Shown piece after piece: positions 63,264 to 64,000 of a stretch of DNA of 64,000 nucleotides; within the stretch, counting starts at the first letter, position 1; each line of letters starts with the position of its first letter. A program made the position numbers and the translations under genes. The notes beneath the pieces were generated by a model that worked only from the letters and a program-made list of their open reading frames with translations, was not told the origin of the DNA and searched no databases. The stretch is taken from positions 62,001 to 126,000 of the forward strand of contig JARGFU010000005.1 in assembly GCA_029210625.1 (NCBI GenBank), written 5' to 3'. Source of the stretch: Deltaproteobacteria bacterium. GTDB taxonomy: Bacteria; Myxococcota; Myxococcia; SLRQ01.

Positions 63264-64000
63264 CGGTGTTCATCCTCTCCAGGTGCCGGAAGATGGTCCG
63301 GGGATCGACCCCCAGGTCCCTCGCCGTCTTGGTCCGGTTGCCGCCGTTCCGCTCCAGCACCCGGTTGATGTAGTCGCTCTTGTAGACCTCGAGGGCCTCC
63401 TGGAGGGGCAGCACCGCCTCGAAGGAGGCCTCGTCCAGGTCGAGATCCGAGGGGGTCACCGCGCTGCGATCCGCCAGGACCACCGCCTTGCGCAGGCGGT
63501 TCTCCAGCTGCCGGATGTTCCCGGGCCAGGTGAAGCGGCGGATGGCCTTCACCGCGGCGGGGGAGAAGCTCCTCACCTTGCTGCCGTGCTCGGCGGCGAA
63601 CTTCTCCAGCAGGTAGCGGGCGATGACCAGCACGTCCTCGCCGCGGTCGCGCAGGGGCGGCAGGTGCAGCGTGATGACGTTGAGGCGGTAGTAGAGATCC
63701 TCGCGGAAGGCGCCGCTCTTGATCTCCTCCTCGAGGTTGCGGTTCGTCGCGGCCAGGATCCGGATGTCCACCCGCTGGGGCTTCACGTCGCCCACCCGGG
63801 TGATGGTCTTCTCCTGGATCGCCCGCAGGAGCTTCACCTGGAGCTGGGGTGGCAGCTCGCCGATCTCGTCGAGGAAGAGGGTGCCGCCGTGGGCGGCCTG
63901 GAAGCGGCCCTCGCGGTTGGCGGTCGCGCCGGTGAAGGCGCCCCGCACGTGCCCGAAGAGCTCGGACTCCAGCAGGTTCTCGGGGATGGCGCCGCAGTTG
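63250..64000 (-). CDS. Sigma-54-dependent transcriptional activator (5' end outside window)
   Basis: C-terminal 250 residues of an NtrC-type enhancer-binding protein; the N-terminal sensory part and Walker A lie beyond the window. Visible parts: [25 protein letters not shown] region with the GAFTGA sigma-54 contact loop, Walker [11 protein letters not shown], the sensor region [11 protein letters not shown] with [11 protein letters not shown], the R-finger region [19 protein letters not shown], and a Fis-type helix-turn-helix ([26 protein letters not shown]). It drives open-complex formation at -12/-24 promoters. Its input domain cannot be seen. The two lipoprotein genes that follow overlap it and may be in the same operon. 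Confidence 0.95.
   Translation of the reverse strand, partial: NCGAIPENLLESELFGHVRGAFTGATANREGRFQAAHGGTLFLDEIGELPPQLQVKLLRAIQEKTITRVGDVKPQRVDIRILAATNRNLEEEIKSGAFREDLYYRLNVITLHLPPLRDRGEDVLVIARYLLEKFAAEHGSKVRSFSPAAVKAIRRFTWPGNIRQLENRLRKAVVLADRSAVTPSDLDLDEASFEAVLPLQEALEVYKSDYINRVLERNGGNRTKTARDLGVDPRTIFRHLERMNTDEEA

Overview
The window is GC-rich DNA (about 70 % G+C by eye). Genes are tightly packed and many adjacent pairs overlap by 4 bases in the form NTGA. The gene mix is a Ser/Thr kinase, an MshEN-domain protein, many lipoproteins built from PKD, Ig-like or carboxypeptidase-regulatory-like modules, a 13-heme cytochrome operon, three stand-alone universal-stress proteins' worth of domains in one chain, and a sigma-54 activator. 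This fits a Myxococcota / former Deltaproteobacteria chromosome. That placement is an inference from gene content; no rRNA or tRNA gene was found.

Layout. 1-5564: operon of a 5'-truncated Ser/Thr kinase with a pseudokinase-like tail, an MshEN/GAF-like protein, an atypical SDR and a lipoprotein esterase whose alpha/beta-hydrolase halves are in swapped order. 5627-6337: a cyclic-nucleotide-binding-domain protein and a zinc ribbon. 6469-22365: one 5,298-residue envelope protein with 17+1 DUF11 repeats, two OmpA-like domains, a VAQP repeat linker and a C-terminal outer-membrane barrel. 22477-22815: Cys-rich lipoprotein. 22910-29539: complete trpEGDCFBA operon, every junction an NTGA overlap. 29594-32048: secreted protein, then a TetR regulator and an enoyl-CoA hydratase. 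32115-36570: carboxypeptidase-reg/Ig-like lipoprotein (-), serA (+), outer-membrane protein (-). 36736-39356: purA and a CNBD protein. 39360-42817 (-): ydfG, a single Usp, a triple Usp and a membrane-anchored TPR protein. 42868-46285: beta-barrel, 13-heme c-type cytochrome and Ig-like lipoprotein, a candidate outer-membrane electron conduit. 46302-48131: cytoplasmic asparaginase and a DUF2007-like zinc-ribbon membrane protein. 48475-50058 (-): acyl-CoA carboxylase carboxyltransferase. 50147-53057: pyroglutamyl-peptidase-like protein, methyltransferase, TPR protein, small lipoprotein. 53338-58040 (-): two PKD/lamin-tail lipoproteins. 58172-60947: coiled-coil protein, small barrel, TPR membrane protein and a small membrane protein. 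60997-64000 (-): two lipoproteins downstream of a truncated sigma-54 enhancer-binding protein.

Regulation and links. The tetR promoter (30556-30603) and the acyl-CoA carboxylase promoter (50090-50137) carry the same palindrome, GATTGA-N4-TCAATC, at the same place over the predicted transcription start. This suggests that one TetR protein controls tetR, the hydratase and the carboxyltransferase 18 kb away. Six genes have a TAGAGT-like -10 box 6-8 bases before the start codon and no Shine-Dalgarno sequence, which predicts leaderless mRNAs. Arrays of a 7-base repeat with an AGCT core begin at or inside the stop codons of several genes. Two of these form nested inverted repeats in the convergent intergenic gaps at 48.1-48.5 kb and 53.05-53.34 kb.
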